The notes under the pieces: model-generated | What the model was told of the DNA's origin: nothing | The model's input: the letters and a program-made list of their open reading frames with translations, nothing else | Database searches by the model: none | Program-made: the position numbers and the translations under genes | Assembly (NCBI GenBank): GCA_023336765.1 | Contig: JAMBLL010000215.1 | Coordinates: forward strand, 1-8,501 | Origin: Actinomycetes bacterium | GTDB taxonomy: Bacteria > Actinomycetota > Acidimicrobiia > Spongiisociales > UBA5794 | Length of the DNA: 8,501 nt | Direction of reading: 5' to 3' | In this document: piece after piece, positions 1 through 6,611 of the stretch | Layout: each line of letters opens with the position of its first letter | Position numbering within the stretch: the first letter of the stretch is position 1

Positions 1-34
1 AAGAGAGAGAAGAGAGAGAAGAGAGAGAAGAGAG
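1..34. repeat. Tandem repeat of 9-bp unit AAGAGAGAG
   Basis: Three full copies and one partial copy of AAGAGAGAG run from the window edge, so the true length of the array is unknown. The tract is pure purine on the plus strand. It forms the outer part of the left side of the inverted-repeat block centred near position 98. No coding potential is apparent. Confidence 0.9.
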
Positions 35-36
35 CA

Positions 37-63
37 CAGATGCCAGATGCCAGATGCCAGATG
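37..63. repeat. Tandem repeat of 7-bp unit CAGATGC
   Basis: Three exact copies of CAGATGC (37-43, 44-50, 51-57) are followed by a six-base partial copy (58-63). The array directly follows the GAGCACAGA motif at 32-40. It has a different unit sequence from its 9-bp neighbour but the same 7-bp period as the TCGGTYN array on the other side of the centre. Confidence 0.9.
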
Positions 64-85
64 AGAGACGAAGAAGGAGCAGAGA

Positions 86-112
86 GAGAAGACAAGCTGC
101 TTGTCGGTTCTC
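86..112 (-). terminator. Candidate hairpin terminator after the lhr operon
   Basis: Downstream of the DUF4032 stop codon the minus-strand RNA would form a GACAAG-CAG-CTTGTC stem, extended by five further pairs across a bulge. It is followed by a U/C-rich stretch (TTCTCTCTCT) rather than a pure U tract. This is the only strong hairpin near the operon end. The missing clean U run makes intrinsic termination uncertain; the stem may simply be the core of the repeat element. Confidence 0.35.
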
Positions 113-138
113 GGTTCTCGGTCATCGGTCTTCGGTCT
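104..138. repeat. Heptad repeat TCGGTYN, five copies
   Basis: Five consecutive heptads read TCGGTTC, TCGGTTC, TCGGTCA, TCGGTCT and TCGGTCT (104-138). On the minus strand these are ACCGA-based heptads. Beyond 138 the pyrimidine-rich sequence continues with looser heptad-like units up to about 185. The array lies directly downstream of the DUF4032 gene's stop codon in the direction of transcription. Confidence 0.85.
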
Positions 139-150
139 TCTCTGCTCTGC

Positions 151-183
151 GTTCTGTGCTCTTCTTATCTCTGTTCTGTGCTC
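151..183. repeat. 11-bp direct repeat GTTCTGTGCTC, 22-bp period
   Basis: GTTCTGTGCTC occurs at 151-161 and again at 173-183. The second copy lies inside the 3' end of the DUF4032 gene and encodes part of its last residues; the first lies just past the stop codon at 165-167. The core TCTGTGCTC is the reverse complement of GAGCACAGA at 32-40, linking this repeat to the inverted-repeat block. Confidence 0.85.
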
Positions 184-1385
184 GGATGGTCTGATCCCTT
201 GAACCGGGGGAATCCAGCGGCTTTCCACGCCTCATATGCCTCGTTGTTGTCAACATCACGACTGCGTTCGGTTGCCACCCTGAGCCGGTAGGCCAGGAAA
301 TCGCAGTAGGCCTGGTATACGGGCTGATCAGGGAGGTCGACGGAGATCTCATCGATCAAGGGTTCAAGCACCTGGGATCGCCAATTCATTGTGCCTACCG
401 ACCTCCTCGTGGCCGATGTGCTCCCGACTTTCGCTTCGTGGTAAGCGATGTCCGAGAGGATCGAGCGTGCCTGGTTCTCAGAGGTATCGATTCCTACCAT
501 CTGCCGCAGCCTCTCAGAGTGGTATTGCCTTCCTCCGACTCTGACACGCATCTTGACGTTCACCCCATCATCGACGGGGATCAGGTCGATCGAGTCGACG
601 GCGAACCCGAGTGTGTTGAGTCGTTCGATGCGATGCCGGATCCTGTAGTGGTCACCGGCGGTGACGATGAGCGACGTTGTCAGCTCGTCCCATAACGTCA
701 CGTAACGAGCGGTGATATCCGAACCGAGGGCCAAATCGGCGTCATCGATACTCACGCCGTGCTCAGCTGCGATGTCCGCCATCTCGCCAGCTACGTTCAG
801 TTCCATGATCGCAAGGTCTTCGAGTCGTTGCCCCTTCGATAGCTGGCTGTAGATCGACGAGGTCTCTGCATCGATCATGACCGCTTCGATCGACGATGCG
901 TCCCATCGATAGAGCGTGTTCGAGAGCGAGCAGTCTCCCCAGTAGAAGCCGTGAAGATGTAACTCAACGAGAAGTCCCGCAAACGCGTCGAGGAGAGCAT
1001 CTCTGCGTTGACCGAAGTCATGCCCGGAGACGAGATGGCGATAAGGGAACGCATGTGAGACGTAGGCCGTGATCACCGTACCAGACGACTCGCTGTCCTT
1101 ATCGATCCAGGGACGTTCAACCAAACCAACGGGCACAGCCACGTGCGATGTGATTTCTTCGAGGGCTCCGAGCGTCTCAAACTCGTGTCGAGCGAAACGG
1201 ATCGGTAGCTCCTTTATCGCATAGATCCCCTGGGAGTAGGCGACGAAAACAACAGGATGCCTGTGGATCCCCTCTGGCATCGAAACGAGTCGCGAGCTTG
1301 TCCATTCAGAGATGGGTCTTGACCAATCGAGGTCAACGAAGTCCGGATGGTCCGGCCGCACGCTGATCCTCGGTGTGTTGATCAT
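165..1385 (-). CDS. DUF4032-type kinase-like protein
   Basis: A 406-residue soluble protein whose first half has a protein-kinase/aminoglycoside-phosphotransferase-like fold. Visible landmarks are a VFVAYSQGIYAIKEL strand pair with candidate ATP-binding Lys59, acidic residues in the following helix (Glu68, Glu70), the catalytic-loop motif HGFYWGDCSLSNTLYR (145-160; candidate Asp151 and Asn156), and VMIDAETS (169-176) with metal-binding candidate Asp172 in place of the usual DFG. The second half (about 230-400) fits the DUF4032 C-terminal region found in actinobacterial proteins of this type; its substrate is not known to me. The ATG at 1385 overlaps the preceding gene's stop as ATGA, with a weak GAGAG five bases upstream. 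It is the last gene of the lhr operon. The final residues (STEQR) and TAA stop lie in a repeat copy, so the original C-terminus may have been altered. Kinase-like fold is fairly sure; activity and target are inferred at best. Confidence 0.85.
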   Translation of the reverse strand: MINTPRISVRPDHPDFVDLDWSRPISEWTSSRLVSMPEGIHRHPVVFVAYSQGIYAIKELPIRFARHEFETLGALEEITSHVAVPVGLVERPWIDKDSESSGTVITAYVSHAFPYRHLVSGHDFGQRRDALLDAFAGLLVELHLHGFYWGDCSLSNTLYRWDASSIEAVMIDAETSSIYSQLSKGQRLEDLAIMELNVAGEMADIAAEHGVSIDDADLALGSDITARYVTLWDELTTSLIVTAGDHYRIRHRIERLNTLGFAVDSIDLIPVDDGVNVKMRVRVGGRQYHSERLRQMVGIDTSENQARSILSDIAYHEAKVGSTSATRRSVGTMNWRSQVLEPLIDEISVDLPDQPVYQAYCDFLAYRLRVATERSRDVDNNEAYEAWKAAGFPRFKGSDHPSTEQR

Positions 1386-1792
1386 GGATTCTCTCGTTCG
1401 TTCGTGTTGGCAGCGTCTTGTTGTGGACGCCGCAATTCCTCTAGTCGTATGGTGAGGCTCTGGACCTCGTCTGCGTGTTGCTCGGTCAGGAGACGATTGA
1501 TGGTTCCACTGTATGCGCTTGGGTCCTGGAGGTTCTTGCCTCCGCGCTTCTCTGAATAACCCTCTGTGATCAGGAGTGCATCGATCTGGTCAAGACGCTG
1601 CTCGATAGCCTCTATCTCGAGTTCGATTGATCGGGGATGTCTCCCCAAGGTCGCGAGCGATGCCGCTTCGATTCTTAGTTGGTCGCGCTCTGTCTCGAGT
1701 TGCGTTCGCTTCGGATCTGTGGATGGGAGGTTCTCGATCTCGTCAGACAGCGAGACGAGTGCTGTGTAGATGTCGTCGATCGTGCGCGCCAT
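1382..1792 (-). CDS. Small coiled-coil protein of unknown function
   Basis: A 136-residue, highly charged, cytosolic protein without signal peptide or membrane segment. Residues about 2-75 and 97-122 look like long helices with heptad-like spacing of Leu/Ile and many Glu/Arg, broken by a Pro-containing turn (about 23-27) and by a Gly/Lys-rich loop, GYSEKRGGKNLQDPSAYSG (78-96). That loop is the least generic part and the likely conserved site. A charged tail rich in Asn, Glu and Gln follows. I do not recognise the family. The start is taken as ATG at 1792, which overlaps the lhr stop as TGATG and has AGGAG seven bases upstream; a TTG one codon earlier is less likely. Its stop overlaps the DUF4032 start as ATGA. 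This tight coupling suggests its product is made in proportion to Lhr and the kinase-like protein, perhaps as a partner of one of them. Confidence 0.8.
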   Translation of the reverse strand: MARTIDDIYTALVSLSDEIENLPSTDPKRTQLETERDQLRIEAASLATLGRHPRSIELEIEAIEQRLDQIDALLITEGYSEKRGGKNLQDPSAYSGTINRLLTEQHADEVQSLTIRLEELRRPQQDAANTNERENP

Positions 1793-4700
1793 CAACGTGC
1801 TCCTGTGCTGTGTCGGGTGTTCGGAAGCGTAAAGCCCTTGTAGCCGGGAACGAAACCCTGATCGATGAGCAATTCGGACAGTGAGTGGTCTCGAGCAGCC
1901 ACTCCGTCGATCCGTGCGACGACGCAGCGGCGGCGGCCGGTTGCGAGTGTCCGGATTCCTTCCACTGCCAGTGTCGCTGTGGCATTGAACAGGGCGATCG
2001 ATCGACCAGCTGGATCAAGCCACGCAACCGGTATTCCCGAGTTCATCGCGATGGTGGAGCCTGCCCTTCGTTGTGGCGTTCCATCGGATGGTGGCCAGGG
2101 CAACGAACCACCGTACGGGTTCGTTGGATCCGTGCTGGCCAGCACGACGATACCCGTATCTCGGGAAGTCCGTAGGCGTTCGATGGCTCCTGGGAGGCCG
2201 AACTGGGCGCCGCCGAGGCCTTCGATGAAGTACCCACGGCGTATCGACCCGACACCTTCGAGCGAAGAGAGGACCGGATAGAGGCCGGAGAATCCACCAG
2301 CGATTCCCTCAGCGAGCACACCGTCACGTGTCACAACACCGTATCGATCCAGCAACATATGCGAGATCGCGAGGCCACGCTCCTCGGGTGTCGGCAAGGT
2401 GCGGCGGAGGCTGTCGACAAGGAACCAGCGGCCCTGGGCATGAGGCGGGGACAGGCTCACGCGTGTCGAGCGGGGAGACCGGCGTCCGCGGCGCGAGATG
2501 AACGCACGTACAGGGGCGAACGAGTCGTTGGTCACAGCCCCGGCCCAAACGAGATCCCACAGTGCATCGATCAACTCCACCGGGTCACCTCCGATGGCCT
2601 GATAGATGTCGGTGAAAAAGGACGCCCCTGTGTCCGTAAGTGCTGCGACGATCTTCGCATGCAGTGCTTCGGCGGGTCGTTCGCCGATCGTCTGTCTCGA
2701 CAGCAATGGCACGGCATCTCGGGGAACCAGCATCAGCTTTCCGTCACGTGAGCCGAGAGGTTCAACGCCGATCCACACGATGTCGCCAGATGCGAGCATC
2801 CTGTCGAGTTCGATCGTGGCGTTGTCGGACCTGGCTGGCAGGATCGCGGATTCGAGGTCGGAAGCCGGCATGACGAAACCTCTGAGTTGGTGGATGGCTT
2901 CGGCGAACGGAACATGACGGCTGGCGCCGATCCCCTGCCAGCCTGGGAGGAATCCCGCGTATCTCGATGCGTCGACGGCTTCTGCCTGCCCGCGTAGTAC
3001 AGCAAGGGACCTACGTCGTAGAAGCGTCAGCACCGCAACAGACACCCATTCATGCTCCGTTCCTCCGGGGCGGTAGGCACCACTCGCAACCTTGCGTTGT
3101 TGCTCGAGTCGGATGAGAACCTCTGATATCACCGGTGCAGAGAGCCCGAGTTCGGCGGAAGCTTCGTTCGCGGTGAACGGACCATGAGTGCGTGCGTAGC
3201 GTGACACGACGTCTCCGAGTGGGTCTACCACCGGTTCGAGAAACTCTGATGCAATGCCTGGTGGCGGCTGGATTCCGATGGTGTCCCTCAACCTGGCTGC
3301 ATCCTCAGCTGCGATATACACGCCTCCGTCACGGCCGTGGTTGGCGAACACCCTGCCGGACGCTGTGAGATCTTCCAACCAGTCGGCGACGATTTCGGGG
3401 TCTGTGCACCGGGCCCGGATTCCGGGCGCATCAAGCGGCCCAACGTCGCGTAACAAGTCGGCAACGGCGTCGCGTGTTGATACGAGCCTCTCGTCAGATA
3501 GGTGCTGCAGGTCGGCTTCGACAGACGCAACAACCTCCCGGTCCAGGAGTTCACGGAATTCAGGCTCACCGAGCAGGTCAGCGAGGAGCGATCTGTCGAG
3601 TGCAAGTACGGCCGCACGTTTCTCAGCGAGCGGCGCATCCCACTCGTACATGAAGGATGCAATGAAGTCGAACATCAATGATCTGGCAAACGCCGACGGC
3701 CGATCGACATCGACTTCGACGAGGCGCACGTCGCGTTTCTGTAGGTCCGTGAGCAGGTCGACGAGTGAAGGGAGGTCGAAGTGATCCTGAAGAACCTCTC
3801 TATAGGTCTCGAGTCTGATCGGGAAGGAGCCGAAGTCCCTGGTGGCTTCGAGCAGGTTCGCGGACTTGCGACGCTGGAGCCATAGGGGTGTACGCGAGCC
3901 TGGCCTGCGCCGTGGAAGAAGCAGGGCCCGGGCTGCAGCTTCTCTGAAGATCGATGTGAACAACGCAGAATCGGCGACCTCGCTGAGCAGGGTTTCCTCG
4001 ACATCTACCGGATCGATGGAGAGGGCAGACAGGTCCGGAGGTGTGTCGGTATCGGGGAATCGGAACAGTATCCCGTCATCTGACCAGATGACATCAACGC
4101 TGCTGCCTTGTTCGTTGCGGTAGCGATGCCGTACCGCAAGCGCCCATGGGGCGTGAACCTTTCCACCGAACGGGCTGAGGAGCACGACGCGCCAGTCGCC
4201 GATCTCGTCGCGGAACCGCTGAACAACGATCGTCCTGTCTGTCGGCAGAACCCCGGTTGCCTCCCTTTCCTCGTTCAGGAAACCAACGAGGTTCCCAGCC
4301 GCCCATGGATCGAGTCTGTAGCGATTCGTCAGAATCTCTGTCGCTTCGTCATGGCCGAGCGCAGCGATCTCTCGCGTGAAGGCACCAACCGCCCTGCCGA
4401 GTTCGAGAGGTCTGCCAGGCGCATCGCCGTGCCAGAAAGGCATCTTCGCTGCTGACGACCCTGGTGCGGGCGTTACCGTGACCCTGTCGTTGGTGATCTC
4501 GCTGATGCGCCAGGTTGATGAACCCAGAATGAAGGTGTCGCCTGGCCGAGATTCATAGACCATCTCCTCGTCAAGTTCCCCGACCCTGGCTCCGTCTGGA
4601 AGGTTGACGGTGTACAAACCGCGGTCGGGGATCGTGCCCGGGTTGGTGACGGCAAGGATCCTTGCGTTCGAACGAGCGGTGAGCACACCCGTCGAGCGAT

Positions 4701-6174
4701 CCCACACGATCCTGGGCTTGAGCTCAGCGAAGTCATCGGATGGATACCGTCCCGCCAGCATGTCGAGCGTCGCCGTGAACGCATCGGAGGAGAGGCTTGC
4801 ATACGGCGAGCTACGTCTCACGAGGTTGTAGAGCTCATCCACATCGCGATCTTCCATTGCGACCATGGCAACGATGTGCTGTGCGAGCACGTCGAGTGGG
4901 TTCTGTGGGATCGTCGTTGCTTCGATGGACGCCGAGTACATTCGGTCTACGACCACGGCGGACTCGAGTAGATCTCCGCGGTGCTTTGGGAACACCTTCG
5001 CCTTTGATATTGCACCGACCTGGTGACCGGAGCGTCCTACACGCTGCAAACCGGTAGCAACTGATGAGGGCGATTCGACGAGCACGACGAGATCGACCGC
5101 GGCCATGTCGATTCCCAGTTCCAATGTGGATGTTGCAACGACGGCGCGCAGTTCGCCCTTCTTCAACTGGTCCTCTATCTCGAGGCGCTGTTCACGAGAT
5201 ACCGATCCGTGGTGAGCCTTGGCGATCTCAATATCGGCAAGTCTGTTCAATTCGGCGGCCAACCGCTCCGAGAGACCCCGACTGTTGACGAACAGGATCG
5301 TCGAACGGTGATCGTTCACGAGGTCGACGAGGCGTGGGTACATCGCTGGCCAGATAGACGGAGTCGATGTCTCTGCGGCGTCAGCCACACCGACGTCTGG
5401 CCGTGTCATGTCTGGGACCGGAACCACAATCTCGATGTCAAGGATTCGGTCGCGCGGTGCATCGACGATGGCAACAGGTCGAGGTGTCCACTTCTCATCT
5501 GTCAGGGTGCCGCCCCCAAGGAACTCCGCAATAGCCGAGAGTGGTTGCTGCGTTGCTGATAGGCCGATGCGCTGTGGTGGGCTGACGCATATCTCGTCAA
5601 GTCGTTCCAGCGACAGGGCAAGATGCGTGCCCCTCTTCGACCCCGCAATAGCGTGGATCTCGTCCACGATCACCGTCTCAACGTGTGTCAGGATCTCACG
5701 CACCTGTGACGTGAGCATCAGGTACAGGCTCTCTGGTGTCGTGATCAGGATGTCAGGTGGGTGCCGTTTCATGGCCTGGCGTTCACGTTGGGGTGTGTCT
5801 CCGGTGCGCATCGAAACAGAGACGTCCGGGGTGTCGAGTCCGAGCATGTCCGACTCCGCCGTGATCCCGGCTAGTGGTGCTCTCAGATTGCGGTCGATGT
5901 CATACGCCAGAGCCTTCATTGGGGAGACATAGAGAACACGGCAACGTTCTGTCGGAGGTGGGGGCGGAGAGGTGATCATGACATCAATCGACCAAAGAAA
6001 GGCGGCGAGTGTCTTGCCAGATCCCGTGGGTGCGTGGATCAATGTATGGGCGCCGGTGGCGATGGACTCCCACCCTGCCGACTGTGCGGGAGTGGGCTCT
6101 GAGAACACCTTGTTGAACCACGAAAGGGTCGCGGGGGAAAAGAGATCGCTGTGTCTTTGTGGCTCTGCCGGCAT
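1792..6174 (-). CDS. lhr: Lhr-type ATP-dependent superfamily 2 helicase, full length
   Basis: A 1,460-residue large helicase-related protein. Characterised mycobacterial Lhr is an ATP-driven 3'-5' translocase on single-stranded DNA that unwinds duplexes, preferring RNA:DNA hybrids, and is linked to the DNA-damage response. All helicase motifs are intact: Q-motif-like PTPAQ (27-31), Walker A APTGSGKT (48-55), DEIH (171-174), SAT (206-208), ILFVNSRG (293-300), ATSTLELGID (347-356) and QRVGRSGHQ (377-385). Winged-helix and Lhr-core domains should follow to about residue 870. The C-terminal half continues with Lhr-type sequence, including NEASAELGLSAPVISEVLIR near 1050, LRRRSLAVLR, FLPGWQGI, NPYGGSLPWP and a final GFVPGYKGF. 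Length matches the long Lhr form, not the short core-only form. The ATG at 6174 agrees with the usual family N-terminus and with a TANNNT box six bases upstream. It heads a three-gene operon. In mycobacteria lhr sits near an endonuclease VIII-like gene; that partner is absent here. Confidence 0.96.
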   Translation of the reverse strand: MPAEPQRHSDLFSPATLSWFNKVFSEPTPAQSAGWESIATGAHTLIHAPTGSGKTLAAFLWSIDVMITSPPPPPTERCRVLYVSPMKALAYDIDRNLRAPLAGITAESDMLGLDTPDVSVSMRTGDTPQRERQAMKRHPPDILITTPESLYLMLTSQVREILTHVETVIVDEIHAIAGSKRGTHLALSLERLDEICVSPPQRIGLSATQQPLSAIAEFLGGGTLTDEKWTPRPVAIVDAPRDRILDIEIVVPVPDMTRPDVGVADAAETSTPSIWPAMYPRLVDLVNDHRSTILFVNSRGLSERLAAELNRLADIEIAKAHHGSVSREQRLEIEDQLKKGELRAVVATSTLELGIDMAAVDLVVLVESPSSVATGLQRVGRSGHQVGAISKAKVFPKHRGDLLESAVVVDRMYSASIEATTIPQNPLDVLAQHIVAMVAMEDRDVDELYNLVRRSSPYASLSSDAFTATLDMLAGRYPSDDFAELKPRIVWDRSTGVLTARSNARILAVTNPGTIPDRGLYTVNLPDGARVGELDEEMVYESRPGDTFILGSSTWRISEITNDRVTVTPAPGSSAAKMPFWHGDAPGRPLELGRAVGAFTREIAALGHDEATEILTNRYRLDPWAAGNLVGFLNEEREATGVLPTDRTIVVQRFRDEIGDWRVVLLSPFGGKVHAPWALAVRHRYRNEQGSSVDVIWSDDGILFRFPDTDTPPDLSALSIDPVDVEETLLSEVADSALFTSIFREAAARALLLPRRRPGSRTPLWLQRRKSANLLEATRDFGSFPIRLETYREVLQDHFDLPSLVDLLTDLQKRDVRLVEVDVDRPSAFARSLMFDFIASFMYEWDAPLAEKRAAVLALDRSLLADLLGEPEFRELLDREVVASVEADLQHLSDERLVSTRDAVADLLRDVGPLDAPGIRARCTDPEIVADWLEDLTASGRVFANHGRDGGVYIAAEDAARLRDTIGIQPPPGIASEFLEPVVDPLGDVVSRYARTHGPFTANEASAELGLSAPVISEVLIRLEQQRKVASGAYRPGGTEHEWVSVAVLTLLRRRSLAVLRGQAEAVDASRYAGFLPGWQGIGASRHVPFAEAIHQLRGFVMPASDLESAILPARSDNATIELDRMLASGDIVWIGVEPLGSRDGKLMLVPRDAVPLLSRQTIGERPAEALHAKIVAALTDTGASFFTDIYQAIGGDPVELIDALWDLVWAGAVTNDSFAPVRAFISRRGRRSPRSTRVSLSPPHAQGRWFLVDSLRRTLPTPEERGLAISHMLLDRYGVVTRDGVLAEGIAGGFSGLYPVLSSLEGVGSIRRGYFIEGLGGAQFGLPGAIERLRTSRDTGIVVLASTDPTNPYGGSLPWPPSDGTPQRRAGSTIAMNSGIPVAWLDPAGRSIALFNATATLAVEGIRTLATGRRRCVVARIDGVAARDHSLSELLIDQGFVPGYKGFTLPNTRHSTGAR
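1800..1804 (-). promoter_or_regulatory. AGGAG ribosome binding site for the coiled-coil gene
   Basis: AGGAG on the minus strand lies inside the last codons of lhr, seven bases before the ATG at 1792. It decides the start over the adjacent TTG. It contrasts with the operon's first gene, which has no such site. Confidence 0.7.
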
Positions 6175-6180
6175 CCCTGG

Positions 6181-6186
6181 AGCGTA
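6181..6186 (-). promoter_or_regulatory. Candidate -10 box (TACGCT) of lhr, leaderless
   Basis: TACGCT fits TANNNT and ends exactly six bases before the lhr ATG, placing the transcript start at or next to the A of ATG. No Shine-Dalgarno is seen at normal spacing, only GGG touching the ATG. No convincing -35 hexamer is visible. The same arrangement precedes the other two uncoupled genes in this window. Confidence 0.55.
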
Positions 6187-6234
6187 CCCAACCCGGGTGA
6201 CACGACGAAACTGGCAACCTTCGATCAGTAGTTG

Positions 6235-6251
6235 AGGGTTGCATGAACCCT
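6235..6251. repeat. Inverted repeat AGGGTT/AACCCT
   Basis: AGGGTT (6235-6240) and AACCCT (6246-6251) are perfect complements around GCATG. It lies about 60 bp upstream of the lhr start, just upstream of where a -35 region would fall, so it could be an operator half-site pair or a chance hairpin. Confidence 0.45.
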
Positions 6252-6277
6252 TGCTAGCTCCGCCTTTGCGCCAGATT

Positions 6278-6296
6278 CCTCAAGTTCCACTTGAGG
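6278..6296. repeat. 8-bp inverted repeat CCTCAAGT/ACTTGAGG
   Basis: CCTCAAGT (6278-6285) and ACTTGAGG (6289-6296) are perfect complements with a TCC loop. Neither strand has a T tract after it, so it does not look like an intrinsic terminator. It could be a protein-binding palindrome upstream of lhr or part of a decayed mobile-element end. Confidence 0.6.
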
Positions 6297-6341
6297 TGGC
6301 TCTAAATGACAAAACCGACTTACACACGGATTAGTGGGTAA

Positions 6342-6357
6342 GACTGCTAGGGCAGTC
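6342..6357. repeat. Inverted repeat GACTGC/GCAGTC
   Basis: GACTGC (6342-6347) and GCAGTC (6352-6357) pair perfectly around TAGG. It sits between the 8-bp inverted repeat and the 19-bp direct repeats. No U tract follows on either strand. Confidence 0.45.
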
Positions 6358-6370
6358 GATCGCTCGTGGA

Positions 6371-6423
6371 CTCGCTTACAGATGACAGATCACTCGGCTG
6401 GCGCCTCGCTTACAGATGACAGA
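6371..6423. repeat. 19-bp direct repeat, 34-bp period
   Basis: CTCGCTTACAGATGACAGA occurs exactly at 6371-6389 and 6405-6423, separated by 15 unrelated bases. A weaker relative starts at 6297 (GTGGCTCTAAATGACAAAA, 12 of 19 positions equal) in the same orientation. Read on the minus strand, each copy starts TCTGTCATCTGTAAGC. Closely spaced direct repeats of this size are typical of protein-binding sites, including the multi-repeat ends of some insertion sequences such as the IS21 family. No transposase gene or remnant accompanies them, so the mobile-element reading is only a possibility. Confidence 0.75.
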
Positions 6424-6567
6424 AAAGACGCGCCTCGTCGTCGGCATTCCATACAGAAATCTGAGTCTGTGTCTCTATGTGGGGCTTCAAACAGACCTGT
6501 CGCGAGGTGGGTGGAGCGTGGCGACAAGGTACGTGTAACTCAGGATTGTGAGGAGTCGGTGTCGTGG

Positions 6568-6603
6568 CGGTTGACTGCGGGGCGTATCTGTGACGGTTGA
6601 CTG
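6568..6603. repeat. 10-bp direct repeat CGGTTGACTG, 26-bp period
   Basis: CGGTTGACTG occurs at 6568-6577 and 6594-6603, just past the stop codon of the MDMPI-like gene in its direction of transcription. On the plus strand TTGAC within each copy resembles a -35 element, but no plus-strand gene follows. Function unknown. Confidence 0.5.
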
Positions 6604-6611
6604 ACGTTTGC

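Larger units (their letters stand above)
32..161. repeat. Large imperfect inverted repeat with a 15-bp palindromic core
   Basis: The centre is GACAAGCTGCTTGTC (91-105), a perfect palindrome apart from its middle base. GAGAA (86-90) pairs with TTCTC (108-112) across a two-base bulge. Far from the centre, GAGCACAGA (32-40) matches the reverse complement of TCTGTGCTC (153-161), at nearly equal distance on each side. Between these anchors both arms are purine-rich when read inward on their own strand, but made of different short tandem units, so pairing there would be loose. The block could fold as a long hairpin in RNA or a cruciform in DNA. It resembles a dispersed intergenic repeat element, but a second genomic copy is needed to say so. 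Confidence 0.6.
6175..6611. other. 437-bp gene-free gap upstream of lhr
   Basis: Open frames here are short and show no family resemblance, so I call it non-coding. It holds the lhr -10 box (6181-6186), short inverted repeats at 6235-6251, 6278-6296, 6342-6357 and a looser one at 6465-6496, a 19-bp direct repeat at 6371-6423, and a 10-bp direct repeat at 6568-6603. The gap is long for a window where other genes touch or lie within 50 bp, which suggests inserted or regulatory DNA. No tRNA, CRISPR array or clear terminator is seen. Confidence 0.7.

Noticed and set aside
40..291. Plus-strand 83-codon frame across the repeat block
   Set aside because: Starts in tandem repeats and runs into the antisense of the DUF4032 gene; composition is repeat-driven.
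3254..3784. 176-codon plus-strand frame inside lhr
   Set aside because: Ser/Arg/Ala-rich translation typical of an antisense frame over a GC-rich gene; lhr is uninterrupted here.
6199..6225. SOS (LexA) box upstream of lhr
   Set aside because: CGAA and TTCG are present but 10 bases apart rather than the 6 of the actinobacterial CGAAC-N4-GTTCG box, and the inner C and G do not match.
6371..6423. Possible CRISPR array
   Set aside because: Only two exact repeats of 19 bp with a 15-bp spacer and no cas genes; too few and too short.
6175..6611. Decayed transposase or other pseudogene in the gap
   Set aside because: Reading the frames on both strands I found no stretch resembling a known protein; only the repeats hint at a mobile element.
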